Origin: Chloroflexota bacterium
GTDB taxonomy: Bacteria; Chloroflexota; Anaerolineae; UBA7937
NCBI GenBank assembly: GCA_003453555.1
Contig: DMLA01000042.1
Location: 1-12,687 of the forward strand
Length of the DNA stretch: 12,687 nucleotides
Direction: 5' to 3'
Positions 1-6,045 of the stretch are shown piece after piece (position 1 is the stretch's first letter; each line of letters starts with the position of its first letter). A program made the position numbers and the translations under genes. The notes below the pieces were generated by a model. That model was not told where the DNA came from. It made no database searches and saw only the letters and a list, made by a program, of their open reading frames with translations.

Positions 1-447
1 ACCAAGGGGCCCGTCCCCGAGGGTGATTACACCGTACCCCTGGGTGTGGCCGACATCAAGCGGGAAGGGAAAGATGTAACCATCATCGCCACCTCGATGA
101 TGGTCTTGCGAGCCCTTCAAGCAGCAGGAGAGTTAGCCCCAGAGGGGATCGAGGCGGAGGTGGTCGATCCTCGAACCTTGAAACCTTTCGATGCGGAGAC
201 GGTCAACCGGTCGGTGATGAAGACCGGCCGAGCCCTCATCGTCCACGAGGCCTGTCTAACCGGGGGCGTTGGCGCGGAGATAGCGGCTCGCATCGCCGAG
301 GGGCCAGCCTTCGACTACCTAGACGCCCCCATCAAGCGACTAGCCGGGTTAGATACCCCCATCCCTTACAACCGCACCTTGGAATACCACACCGTGCCCC
401 AGGTGGAGAATATCATAGAGGCAGCAAGGGAACTGGTGGGAGGGTAG
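1..447 (+). CDS. Alpha-keto acid dehydrogenase E1 component, beta subunit (C-terminal part, 5' end outside window)
   Basis: Reading frame 1 is open from base 1, so the gene enters from the left; the GTG at 46 lies inside the gene and is not its start. The in-window 148 residues begin with VPEGDYTVPLG-ADIKREGKDVT, a stretch typical of E1 beta subunits of the pyruvate, acetoin or branched-chain 2-oxoacid dehydrogenase complexes. The transketolase C-terminal domain follows (MMVLRALQAA, VVDPRTLKPFD, HEACLTGGVGAEIA, the usual end IPYNRTLEYHTVPQ). Family members are about 325 residues, so roughly the last 45% is present. E1 beta pairs with E1 alpha to make the thiamine-diphosphate enzyme that decarboxylates the 2-oxoacid and acylates the lipoyl domain of E2. 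Which 2-oxoacid is used cannot be told from this part. No E2 gene follows; the next gene is on the other strand and looks foreign. Confidence 0.9.
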   Translation, partial: TKGPVPEGDYTVPLGVADIKREGKDVTIIATSMMVLRALQAAGELAPEGIEAEVVDPRTLKPFDAETVNRSVMKTGRALIVHEACLTGGVGAEIAARIAEGPAFDYLDAPIKRLAGLDTPIPYNRTLEYHTVPQVENIIEAARELVGG

Positions 448-453
448 AACTGT

Positions 454-529
454 CGGCCGAGACTCTTGGCCGTGGGTCCGGATGCTCGCTGCGTAACGTC
501 GCGGCATTCCCGAACCCGCGAGGCGGGTT
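454..529. terminator. Two adjacent hairpins after the E1 beta stop, possible bidirectional terminator
   Basis: Hairpin 1 has arms 454-461 (CGGCCGAG) and 465-472 (CTTGGCCG), a 3-base loop and one G-U pair, starting 7 nt after the E1 beta stop. Hairpin 2 has perfect 7-bp arms 513-519 (AACCCGC) and 523-529 (GCGGGTT) with loop GAG. Neither is followed by a T tract on either strand, so they are not textbook intrinsic terminators. They lie between convergent genes, where transcription ending or mRNA end protection is expected. The rest of 448-583 holds nothing recognisable. Confidence 0.4.
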
Positions 530-583
530 GAGTCGAGCCAACAATGTGATGGCATGCGAACGGCCGCGCCGATCAACTCAATT

Positions 584-1270
584 TCACAAGCTACTATCCG
601 TGAAGTCATCTGCCGCATTGAGAAGAGCGCGTATAGTTTTTGCAAGCCATTCGCGCCTTGATGCGGTAGTGTTTTTATCAATTTGAATGCCCTTCACCCA
701 CAGGGCTTCGCCATGGTGAGGGCCACCTAGGTGGAAAGCGCGCCCAGGTGCAGATCGATGAGCAAGAAGATTTCGTATTTCTTTCCAATCGCGAAAATCT
801 TGCGCACTCCTCATTTGCTGTAAAGCGGCAGTGATACCCTCCTTTGGAAAGGCTGCTGCAAACTGCTTGGCAGTCTTTTCCGGACTAATGGATCGCATAT
901 CCCTGGGCGTTGAGATTGGGAAATTCTGTGCATCCAGCATTGAACCGATGGCGAACAGGCCGTAACAGAGACTCTCAATCGCCGCCAAGCCGGTTACGAA
1001 GAAGCCGAACAACTCCCGTTCTTGCCTATACCGCTCAGGTTGCGGAGGAGCATTTCCGGCCCGTTTAATGGATTCAATAAACGCCCTGTCGTGATCCGCG
1101 CAGGAGAGGAATCGATATGCGACCGCGTTCCAAGCACCTGCGTATTGAGCCCAGGAGTGGGGATAAGCGTCTTTCTTAGCGACCACACGCGAGCGGATTG
1201 CTTCGTAGGGTTCGACGGCGAAGTCTCTCGGCATCACAAGTCCTATTGTCGAGAGAGGTTGGTTAGGCAT
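584..1270 (-). CDS. Hypothetical protein with HEPN-like Rx4H motif
   Basis: A 228-residue protein starting MPNQPLSTIG. I chose ATG 1270 because GGGAG lies about 10 nt upstream; a GTG at 1321 would add 17 residues but has no ribosome binding site. I do not recognise a named family. It is mainly helical in appearance, with a hydrophobic central helix (FFVTGLAAIESLCYGLFAIG). Near the C-terminus is EIRNLLAHR, which contains R-x4-H with a polar residue after R, the signature of HEPN domains. These are often RNases of toxin-antitoxin, abortive-infection or CRISPR-linked systems. No nucleotidyltransferase or antitoxin gene sits beside it. A/T-ending codons are more frequent than in the flanking genes, which suggests recent acquisition. 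The HEPN assignment rests on one short motif and helical context, so a function as a toxin or RNase is not established. Confidence 0.65.
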   Translation of the reverse strand: MPNQPLSTIGLVMPRDFAVEPYEAIRSRVVAKKDAYPHSWAQYAGAWNAVAYRFLSCADHDRAFIESIKRAGNAPPQPERYRQERELFGFFVTGLAAIESLCYGLFAIGSMLDAQNFPISTPRDMRSISPEKTAKQFAAAFPKEGITAALQQMRSAQDFRDWKEIRNLLAHRSAPGRAFHLGGPHHGEALWVKGIQIDKNTTASRREWLAKTIRALLNAADDFTDSSL

Positions 1271-1376
1271 GTGAGATTCTCTCCCAAAAAAGCAGCGTAG
1301 ACCCAAAACCTCTTTGGCCACAAAGTCTTGGGCGTTTCGCCTAGCGCATCATATCCGCATCACTTCGTATATTGCC

Positions 1377-1385
1377 AGTATAGCA
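1377..1385 (-). promoter_or_regulatory. Possible extended -10 promoter for the HEPN-like gene
   Basis: On the minus strand this reads TGCTATACT, an extended -10 element (TGn plus TATACT). No good -35 is seen at normal spacing. A start just downstream near 1370 would give a leader of about 100 nt before ATG 1270. A weak hairpin (ATCAC / GTGAT, 1401-1418) lies between it and the end of the M20 gene. Confidence 0.3.
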
Positions 1386-1400
1386 TAACTCGACAACCAA

Positions 1401-1418
1401 ATCACCTTCCGATGTGAT
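1401..1418 (-). terminator. Weak hairpin after the M20 amidohydrolase gene
   Basis: Downstream of the M20 stop on the minus strand, ATCAC and GTGAT arms (5 bp, 8-base loop) are followed by TTGGTTGT. The stem is short and the T run is interrupted, so termination here would be inefficient. This is a tentative call. Confidence 0.25.
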
Positions 1419-1429
1419 ACCAAAAGAGG

Positions 1430-2590
1430 TCAGTTGGACGCCGAGGCCAAGTACCTCCTGGCGCTCTCCGCCAAGATCGCCGCTCCGATGGGTAGTGCCT
1501 CTTCATCCAGGTCAAAGTGAGGACTGTGGCCCGGGCGCATCTCCCCTCTCTTAACCCCTAAGCGGAACATAGCCCCCGGTGCCTGGGCCAAGAAGTAACT
1601 GAAATCCTCCGCCCCCATGGATGGTTCCTTGGGCAAGACCTTCTCCTCGCCTAATAGGTCGATGGCTACCCCTCGTATAAGTTCAGTCACCCTCTCCTCG
1701 TTCACCATCACCGGGTACCCCTCCTCAATTGTGAGGCGGAAGTCGCCGCCCAGGGCTCTCGCTATCTGGAAAGCCTTTTCCAATTCGGTGTGCAGTTGTT
1801 CCCGCACCTCCTGCTCAAAACTGCGGATGGTGCCGGTTAACTCCACCTCCTGGGGGATGACATTCTCCGCCGCTCCCCCCTGGATGGTGCCGATGGAGAT
1901 GACCGCCTGCTTCACCGGATCGATGCGGCGGGAGACGATCCCCTGAATAGCCAAGATCACTTCCCCAGCGATGAATATGGGGTCCACCCCTCGATGGGGA
2001 TAAGCGCCATGACAGCCTCGCCCCATGATAGTGGCCTTAAAAGAATCGACCGCCGCGCCTATAGGGCCAGGGCTTATCTTAACCACGCCACTCTCCGTCT
2101 CTGAATCGACATGCAGGGCCAAGATAGCCTCCACCCCCTCCATAGCCCCCTCTTCGACCATCCGCAGGGCCCCGCTTTTGCCCTCCTCATCGGGGTGCTC
2201 CTCCGAAGGCTGGAAGAGGAAGCGCACTTCTCCTTCTAGTTCCATCTCCTTAAGCAGCATGGCCGCTCCCAAGGCCATAGCCACGTGGGCGTCGTGGCCG
2301 CAGGCGTGCATCACCCCGGGAACTTGGGATCTATAAGGCACCTCGTTCAACTCCTGAATGGGCAGAGCGTCCATGTCAGCCCGGATAGCGACAACAGGAC
2401 CTCCCTCCCCTAGATAGCCGATGACCCCTGTCCTGGCCACTCCCGTCTGAACCTTGATGCCCAGCGATTCCAGGGTCTCGGCTATCAGGGCTGCGGTCTT
2501 TACCTCCCGAAACCCCAACTCCGGCTGGCGATGGATGGTACGGCGCAATCTGATGAGTTCTCCTTTCAACTCTTTGGCTCTGGCAAGCAT
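1430..2590 (-). CDS. M20 family metal-dependent amidohydrolase (N-acyl amino acid / hippurate hydrolase-like)
   Basis: A 386-residue cytoplasmic protein of normal length for the M20D amidohydrolases. These release acyl groups from N-acyl amino acids or cleave small amide conjugates with a di-metal centre. Metal-site motifs are intact: HACGHDAHVAM (C97, H99), QPSEE (E130/E131), LHVD (H160) and GHSPHFD (H358). GAEDFSYF (about 326-333) is also typical, and the middle part (about 180-290) corresponds to the lid/dimerisation domain. ATG 2590 is preceded by AGGAGG at 4 nt and by a good promoter. The gene is divergent from an amino acid importer, which fits scavenging of amino acids or their conjugates. 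The exact substrate cannot be read from the sequence; aminoacylase, hippurase, IAA-amino acid hydrolase-like and diaminopimelate deacetylase-like members share these motifs. Confidence 0.92.
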   Translation of the reverse strand: MLARAKELKGELIRLRRTIHRQPELGFREVKTAALIAETLESLGIKVQTGVARTGVIGYLGEGGPVVAIRADMDALPIQELNEVPYRSQVPGVMHACGHDAHVAMALGAAMLLKEMELEGEVRFLFQPSEEHPDEEGKSGALRMVEEGAMEGVEAILALHVDSETESGVVKISPGPIGAAVDSFKATIMGRGCHGAYPHRGVDPIFIAGEVILAIQGIVSRRIDPVKQAVISIGTIQGGAAENVIPQEVELTGTIRSFEQEVREQLHTELEKAFQIARALGGDFRLTIEEGYPVMVNEERVTELIRGVAIDLLGEEKVLPKEPSMGAEDFSYFLAQAPGAMFRLGVKRGEMRPGHSPHFDLDEEALPIGAAILAESARRYLASASN

Positions 2591-2628
2591 TTGGCCTCCT
2601 ACTCTCTTTATGACTAAGAACCGCCCAA

Positions 2629-2657
2629 ATTCTACTCCAGAGGGAACTGATTGTCTA
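2629..2657 (-). promoter_or_regulatory. Sigma70-type promoter of the M20 gene
   Basis: On the minus strand, TAGACA (-35, at 2657-2652) and TAGAAT (-10, at 2634-2629) are separated by 17 nt. Each hexamer matches consensus at 5 of 6 positions. The expected start near 2622 gives a leader of about 30 nt, ending in AGGAGG before ATG 2590. Confidence 0.65.
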
Positions 2658-2682
2658 TCTTTTGGCCACCCACGCTACAACA

Positions 2683-2711
2683 TTGACTTGGAAGCAGAAG
2701 TGTGTTAGAAT
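2683..2711 (+). promoter_or_regulatory. Sigma70-type promoter of the amino acid ABC transporter operon
   Basis: TTGACT (2683-2688) and TAGAAT (2706-2711) are separated by exactly 17 nt, close to consensus. The predicted start near 2718 gives a leader of about 118 nt. The two -35 boxes of this and the divergent M20 promoter are only 25 nt apart, so one regulator bound between them could affect both. Confidence 0.7.
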
Positions 2712-2772
2712 TCATAATCGAAACAGAAATCCCTCCCTCAGAACAACTCCACGATGCATGTGAGATAGGGGA

Positions 2773-2833
2773 AGGAGGTGGGGTTATTCCCAAAAACGTA
2801 GTCTTTACCGTATCTCTCTTTGAATGGAGGTAA
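2773..2833 (+). other. Orphan Shine-Dalgarno and possible 15-codon leader peptide (ATT start)
   Basis: AGGAGG at 2773-2778 is as strong a ribosome binding site as any in the window, yet no ATG, GTG or TTG follows at working distance. At 7 nt spacing there is an ATT (2786). That frame runs 15 codons and stops at TAA 2831-2833, inside the GGAGGTAA that is the ribosome binding site of the lipoprotein gene. ATT starts are very rare, so this may be chance or the site may act in another way. Confidence 0.2.
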
Positions 2834-2836
2834 GGC

Positions 2837-3637
2837 ATGAAGAAGTTGGGTTTAGTAGTCCTGGTTATCGTCGGTATTCTCTTGGCCAGTTGCGCCCCAG
2901 CAGCGACGCCCACACCTGCGCCCCCGGTTACCGAAGTGCTGACCGATCTTGGCGGCCTAGAGGTCGCTGTAGCCGTGGAGAACGCCTATCCGCCCTTCAA
3001 CTACATCGATGAGGAGACCGGGGAGGCTGTGGGTTGGGACTACAACGTATGGCGGGCCATCTGCGAAAAACTGAACTGCACCCCAGTCTTCACGGAGAGC
3101 GCCTGGGAGGGACTCTTTGAAGCCATGGCTGCTGGCGAGTATGACGTGGCTGCCGATGGGATCACTATCACCCTGGATCGGTCCAAGAAGATCGACTACT
3201 CCGATCCCTACATGGAGTATGGCCAAGTGCTCTTGGTACGAGCCGATGAGACGGAGATCACCAGCGGGGACACCCTGGTGGCTTTGACCGACAAGATCGT
3301 GGGCGTCCAGATAGGCACCACCAATGAGATCACCGCTATCAGCCTAGTAGGCGAGGATAGGGTGCAGAGTTTCGAAACCTTCGACCTACCGGTCGTGGCC
3401 TTGATGACCGGCGATGTGGACACGGTGGTCATCGATGAGGTGGCGGCTGTCGGTTTCATGATGGAGAACCCAGGCAAGTTGAAGATAGCGCCCGAGCCCC
3501 TCACCGGCGGGGAACTTCTAGGTTTCGTCTTCCCACCCAAGAGCCCTCTCGTCGCACCGGTCAACTGGGCTATGCAACAACTCTGGGCCGATGGCACCAT
3601 GGACCAACTCTACGAGAAGTGGTTCCGGCCAGAGTAA
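2837..3637 (+). CDS. Polar amino acid ABC transporter, substrate-binding lipoprotein
   Basis: A 266-residue extracytoplasmic solute-binding protein of family 3 (PBP2 fold). Residues 1-18 are a lipoprotein signal peptide (KK, hydrophobic core, LLASC) with the lipidated Cys at 19. A Thr/Pro/Ala linker (APAATPTPAPP) follows, of a kind common in Chloroflexota lipoproteins. The binding domain starts about residue 40 (LEVAVAVENAYPPFNYID, DYNVWRAICEKLN, GITITLDRSKKIDYSDPYM, VGVQIGTTNE). The DRSKKIDYSDPY stretch is the usual family 3 signature near the ligand arginine. GGAGGT lies 6 nt before ATG 2837. It is the first gene of a three-gene importer operon and would deliver a polar or charged amino acid to the permease; the ligand cannot be assigned. 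A hairpin after it probably keeps its mRNA in excess over the membrane genes. Confidence 0.93.
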   Translation: MKKLGLVVLVIVGILLASCAPAATPTPAPPVTEVLTDLGGLEVAVAVENAYPPFNYIDEETGEAVGWDYNVWRAICEKLNCTPVFTESAWEGLFEAMAAGEYDVAADGITITLDRSKKIDYSDPYMEYGQVLLVRADETEITSGDTLVALTDKIVGVQIGTTNEITAISLVGEDRVQSFETFDLPVVALMTGDVDTVVIDEVAAVGFMMENPGKLKIAPEPLTGGELLGFVFPPKSPLVAPVNWAMQQLWADGTMDQLYEKWFRPE

Positions 3638-3670
3638 CCGCTAATCTCATCTAGTTTGGCAGAACAAGCA

Positions 3671-3705
3671 GGTTTGCGAGGCGCATTCCCAGCGCCTCGC
3701 AAACC
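3671..3705 (+). repeat. Perfect 14-bp hairpin between binding-protein and permease genes
   Basis: Arms GGTTTGCGAGGCGC (3671-3684) and GCGCCTCGCAAACC (3692-3705) are perfect inverted repeats with a 7-base loop. No T tract follows, so it is not a standard terminator. In importer operons, hairpins at this place (for example REP sequences after malE) protect the upstream mRNA and reduce expression of the downstream genes. It may also be one copy of a dispersed palindromic repeat, which one copy cannot show. The rest of the 3638-3802 gap has only a weaker CTCTTC/GAAGAG inverted repeat (3714-3741). Confidence 0.75.
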
Positions 3706-3805
3706 ACCTCCCGCTCTTCTCATCGGATTATCATCGAAGAGGGAAACCCTTTCACACTGGCTTCCTCCTCCACCTTCTGTTCCCTTCAGCAATGAGGGAT
3801 GAGTG

Positions 3806-4678
3806 ATGGCTATACCCAGAGAAGTTGAAAGACCCCAACCCAAGTTAGTACCCTGGACGCGGAAACTGGAGGATGTGCCTTGGTGGGGCCTGATCGTACT
3901 CCTGGCCTTCCTTCTCATCGTCTACCTCATCTACACTTCAGCAACCTACCAGGACGCTTTCCGCTTCCTCGTCGTAGGCGTAAAACTGACCATACTGGTG
4001 ACCCTCATCTCTTTCAGCATCGCCATCGTCTTGGGATTGACCGCCGGTTTAGGGCGGGTATCGAAGAACATCATCTTCTATACCGGCGCTTCTGTGTACG
4101 TCGAAGTGGTGAGGGGTATCCCTCTCCTGGTGCAAATCATCTACTTTGCTTATGTTGTAGCGCCCCTTCTTGTCCAGGTGACGAACAGCCTAGGAGCGTT
4201 TATGCTCCAATATACCGCCATACAACCCCTTATGGGCTTAGCCCACACCTTCGCCAACCTACATATCCAAGATGTGGATGTAACAGCAAGGGCGATCGCT
4301 GGTTTGGCCTTCGGATATGGGGCCTATGAGGCGGAGGTCTTCCGCGCGGGGATCCAGTCGATCGAGAGAGGACAGATGGAGGCGGCCCGTTCCCTGGGCA
4401 TGGGTTATTTCCAGGCTATGCGTTACATCATCCTTCCCCAGGCCATCAGAAGGGTCTTGCCCCCCCTGGGCAACGACTTCATAGCCATGCTGAAAGACTC
4501 TTCCTTGATATCGGTTCTGGCGGTCAGAGAACTGACCCACCTGGGCAAACTGAATCGGGCTCGAACCTTCCGCACCTTCGAGACCTGGAATACGGTCGCC
4601 TTTCTCTATCTTATCCTGACCCTCAGCCTCTCTCTATTGGTGAAGTTCATGGAGAGGAGGATGGCCTTTGAAGAGTAA
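3806..4678 (+). CDS. Polar amino acid ABC transporter, permease
   Basis: A HisM/GlnP-type permease of 290 residues from ATG 3806. GAGG at 3794-3797 is 8 nt upstream, and a GTG directly before the ATG (3803) is an equally possible start that adds one residue. After a proline-rich cytoplasmic N-terminus come membrane segments (WWGLIVLLAFLLIVYLIY; KLTILVTLISFSIAIVLG; the VEVVRGIPLLVQIIYFAYVV region). The cytoplasmic EAA loop (EAARSLGMGYFQAMRYIILP, about residues 192-211, then NDFIAMLKDSSL) docks on the ATPase. The last helix is VAFLYLILTLSLSLLVKF. A stretch of about 45 residues after the VVAPLL segment (LLVQVTNSLGAFM to DVDVTARAIAG) looks longer than in typical GlnP proteins. A single permease gene implies a homodimer. 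The 3' end overlaps the ATPase gene by 11 nt. Confidence 0.93.
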   Translation: MAIPREVERPQPKLVPWTRKLEDVPWWGLIVLLAFLLIVYLIYTSATYQDAFRFLVVGVKLTILVTLISFSIAIVLGLTAGLGRVSKNIIFYTGASVYVEVVRGIPLLVQIIYFAYVVAPLLVQVTNSLGAFMLQYTAIQPLMGLAHTFANLHIQDVDVTARAIAGLAFGYGAYEAEVFRAGIQSIERGQMEAARSLGMGYFQAMRYIILPQAIRRVLPPLGNDFIAMLKDSSLISVLAVRELTHLGKLNRARTFRTFETWNTVAFLYLILTLSLSLLVKFMERRMAFEE

Positions 4679-5435
4679 CATAGTTGAGCCGCTGCCGATG
4701 GATGACGACATCATCATCATCGAGCACCTGTATAAGAGTTTTGGAAAAGTGAAGGCCCTGATAGATGTGAGCCTGAGAGTGAAGAGGGGCGAGGTATACT
4801 TCATCTTCGGCCCCAGTGGCGGGGGGAAGAGCACCCTTCTCCGCTGTATCAATCACCTGGAGGCGCCCGACAGCGGCACCATCATCGTCGATGGCATCCC
4901 CGTCACCCATGCCAAGACCAATATAGATCTGGTCCGCGCCGAAGTAGGGATGGTCTTTCAATTGTTCAACCTCTTCCCCCACCTCACCGTTCTAGGGAAT
5001 GTAACTCTGGCGCAGGAGAAGGTCCGCAAACGCTCAAAGGAGGAGGCGGAACGGGTGGCCATGGAACTCCTGGAGAGAGTAGGGATACCGGAGAAGGCCG
5101 ATGCCTATCCCAGCCAACTCTCTGGTGGACAGAAACAGAGGGTGGCCATAGCCAGGGCCCTGGCTATGAACCCCAAGATCATGCTCTTCGATGAGCCCAC
5201 CTCGGCTCTGGATGCGGAGATGATCAAAGAGGTGCTCGATGTGATGCTCGATTTGGCCCAGGAGGGGATGACCATGGTGGTGGTCTCCCACGAGATGGGG
5301 TTCGCCAAAGCCGCCGCCGACCGGATGGTCTTCTTGGATGCAGGACGGATCATCGAGGAGGCGATGCCAGAGGAACTCTTCAAGAACCCCAAAGAGGAGA
5401 GGACGAAGCAATTCCTCAGCCAGATACTCTATTGA
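4668..5435 (+). CDS. Polar amino acid ABC transporter, ATP-binding protein
   Basis: A 255-residue GlnQ/HisP-type ATPase that powers the importer at the inner face of the membrane. All motifs are intact: Walker A GPSGGGKST (48-56), Q-loop Q98, signature LSGGQ (151-155), Walker B IMLFDEP (171-177, catalytic E176), D-loop SALD and switch H208 (SHEMGFA). The start is taken as TTG 4668 because AGGAGG (4655-4660) is 7 nt upstream and lies within the permease gene. This gives an 11-nt overlap and translational coupling. The next possible ATG (4698) has no ribosome binding site but would still leave a complete domain. An intrinsic terminator follows, so it is the last gene of the operon. Confidence 0.95.
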   Translation: MKSNIVEPLPMDDDIIIIEHLYKSFGKVKALIDVSLRVKRGEVYFIFGPSGGGKSTLLRCINHLEAPDSGTIIVDGIPVTHAKTNIDLVRAEVGMVFQLFNLFPHLTVLGNVTLAQEKVRKRSKEEAERVAMELLERVGIPEKADAYPSQLSGGQKQRVAIARALAMNPKIMLFDEPTSALDAEMIKEVLDVMLDLAQEGMTMVVVSHEMGFAKAAADRMVFLDAGRIIEEAMPEELFKNPKEERTKQFLSQILY

Positions 5436-5457
5436 TAGAAACGCTCCCCAGAAGTTG

Positions 5458-5487
5458 AAGCTTTCCCCATCATGGGAGGGCTTTTCT
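5458..5487 (+). terminator. Intrinsic terminator of the ABC transporter operon
   Basis: Arms AAGCTTTCCC (5458-5467) and GGGAGGGCTT (5474-5483) form a 10-bp stem with two G-U pairs and a 6-base loop. The 3' arm runs into TTTTCT. It begins 22 nt after the ATPase stop. On the other strand the stem lacks a T tract, so it acts mainly on the + strand operon. Confidence 0.65.
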
Positions 5488-5516
5488 ATTATGGAGGGGG
5501 CACAACGGAAGGCGAA

Positions 5517-5795
5517 CTACTCAAAGCAGTCGTATATGGGCTCGCCTTCAAGGTAGGGCAAGAGCGGATGTTCCTCTATATAGGCCCGAGCCCTCTCCCT
5601 CATAGCCCCCAGGTTTTCCCAGGTGTCGAACTCACTGGTGATCAGATAACTCCGTGGCTTCATCACCGACTTTTTGACCAAGGCGTTCTTGTAGCCGGGC
5701 TGCTTCTCCTTCATGGCCTTGACCTCATTGAATACCTTGAGGGCCTCGTCTTCATGGCCCTCCTTAACGGTGAAGATAGCGATCTCGATGATCAT
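5517..5795 (-). CDS. Small ABM-type (antibiotic biosynthesis monooxygenase-like) dimeric alpha/beta barrel protein
   Basis: A 92-residue soluble protein with the layout of the ABM/YgiN fold: a first strand (MIIEIAIFTVKEG), a helix (EDEALKVFNEVKAM), a middle strand with QPGYKNALVKKS, a strand (RSYLITSEFDTWENLGAM, including the typical W) and a last helix (RARAYIEEHPLLPYL). Members of this fold act as small oxygenases on quinones or haem, or have unknown roles, so the name does not fix a reaction. An oxygenase would be odd beside an anaerobic redox cluster, and a quinone or other aromatic ligand role is equally possible. AGGAGG is 6 nt before ATG 5795. It is on the same strand as the Hdr cluster, 117 nt after the zinc-ribbon gene, so it may be read through or have its own promoter; none is obvious. 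Confidence 0.8.
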   Translation of the reverse strand: MIIEIAIFTVKEGHEDEALKVFNEVKAMKEKQPGYKNALVKKSVMKPRSYLITSEFDTWENLGAMRERARAYIEEHPLLPYLEGEPIYDCFE

Positions 5796-5823
5796 AATAT
5801 TCCTCCTAACAACGGTGTGGAGA

Positions 5824-5898
5824 GGTAGGGCTCTGTACCTACCCTGATGGGAGTACAGCCTGCCATGTCTGTCCCGCCTGCCCTGGTACGCAGCAGGC
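5824..5898 (-). terminator. Hairpins between the Hdr cluster and the ABM gene
   Basis: Two inverted repeats lie in the 117-nt gap: GCCTGC/GCAGGC (5876-5881 with 5893-5898, 11-base loop) and GGTAGG/CCTACC (5824-5829 with 5838-5843, 8-base loop). Both are 6-bp stems without T tracts. They could partially end or process the Hdr transcript. Evidence for termination is weak. Confidence 0.3.
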
Positions 5899-5912
5899 CA
5901 GAGAGCCTCTCC

Positions 5913-6044
5913 CTAGGTCTTTATCCGCCGCACGCTGTTGCTCCTACACTTGGGGCAGGTGTGCTCCTGGGGGTTCTCTTTATCGTAGGGGGCGATGAAC
6001 TCGTGCCCGCAACGGAGACATTTGAACTCGGCTTCCTCGGCCAT
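5913..6044 (-). CDS. 43-residue zinc-ribbon protein at the end of the Hdr operon
   Basis: ATG 6044 is separated from the stop of the HdrA-MvhD gene by one base (TAG-G-ATG), so it is almost certainly translated by coupling. The protein starts MAEEAEFKCLRCGHEF and ends CPKCRSNSVRRIKT. It has two CxxC pairs, C9/C12 and C30/C33, separated by 17 residues, which is a classical zinc ribbon that could alternatively hold iron as a rubredoxin-like site. The last ten residues are basic. I do not recognise a named family. Its position suggests a small accessory or assembly factor, or an extra subunit of the Hdr complex; this is an inference from context only. Short-ORF cut-offs would miss it. Confidence 0.8.
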   Translation of the reverse strand: MAEEAEFKCLRCGHEFIAPYDKENPQEHTCPKCRSNSVRRIKT

Positions 6045-6045
6045 C

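Noticed and set aside
490..583. Integron attC-like recombination site downstream of the HEPN-like gene
   Set aside because: A palindromic core (AACCCGC/GCGGGTT) and a GTTACGC string are present, but the GTTRRRY/RYYYAAC pair is not matched and the outer arms do not pair well.
349..681. Open frame of 110 codons on the minus strand across the E1 beta end
   Set aside because: It is antisense to the conserved E1 beta C-terminus and overlaps the HEPN-like gene in another frame, with no family features.
2754..2768. Four-codon upstream ORF (ATG CAT GTG AGA TAG) in the importer leader
   Set aside because: It has no ribosome binding site and is too short to distinguish from chance.
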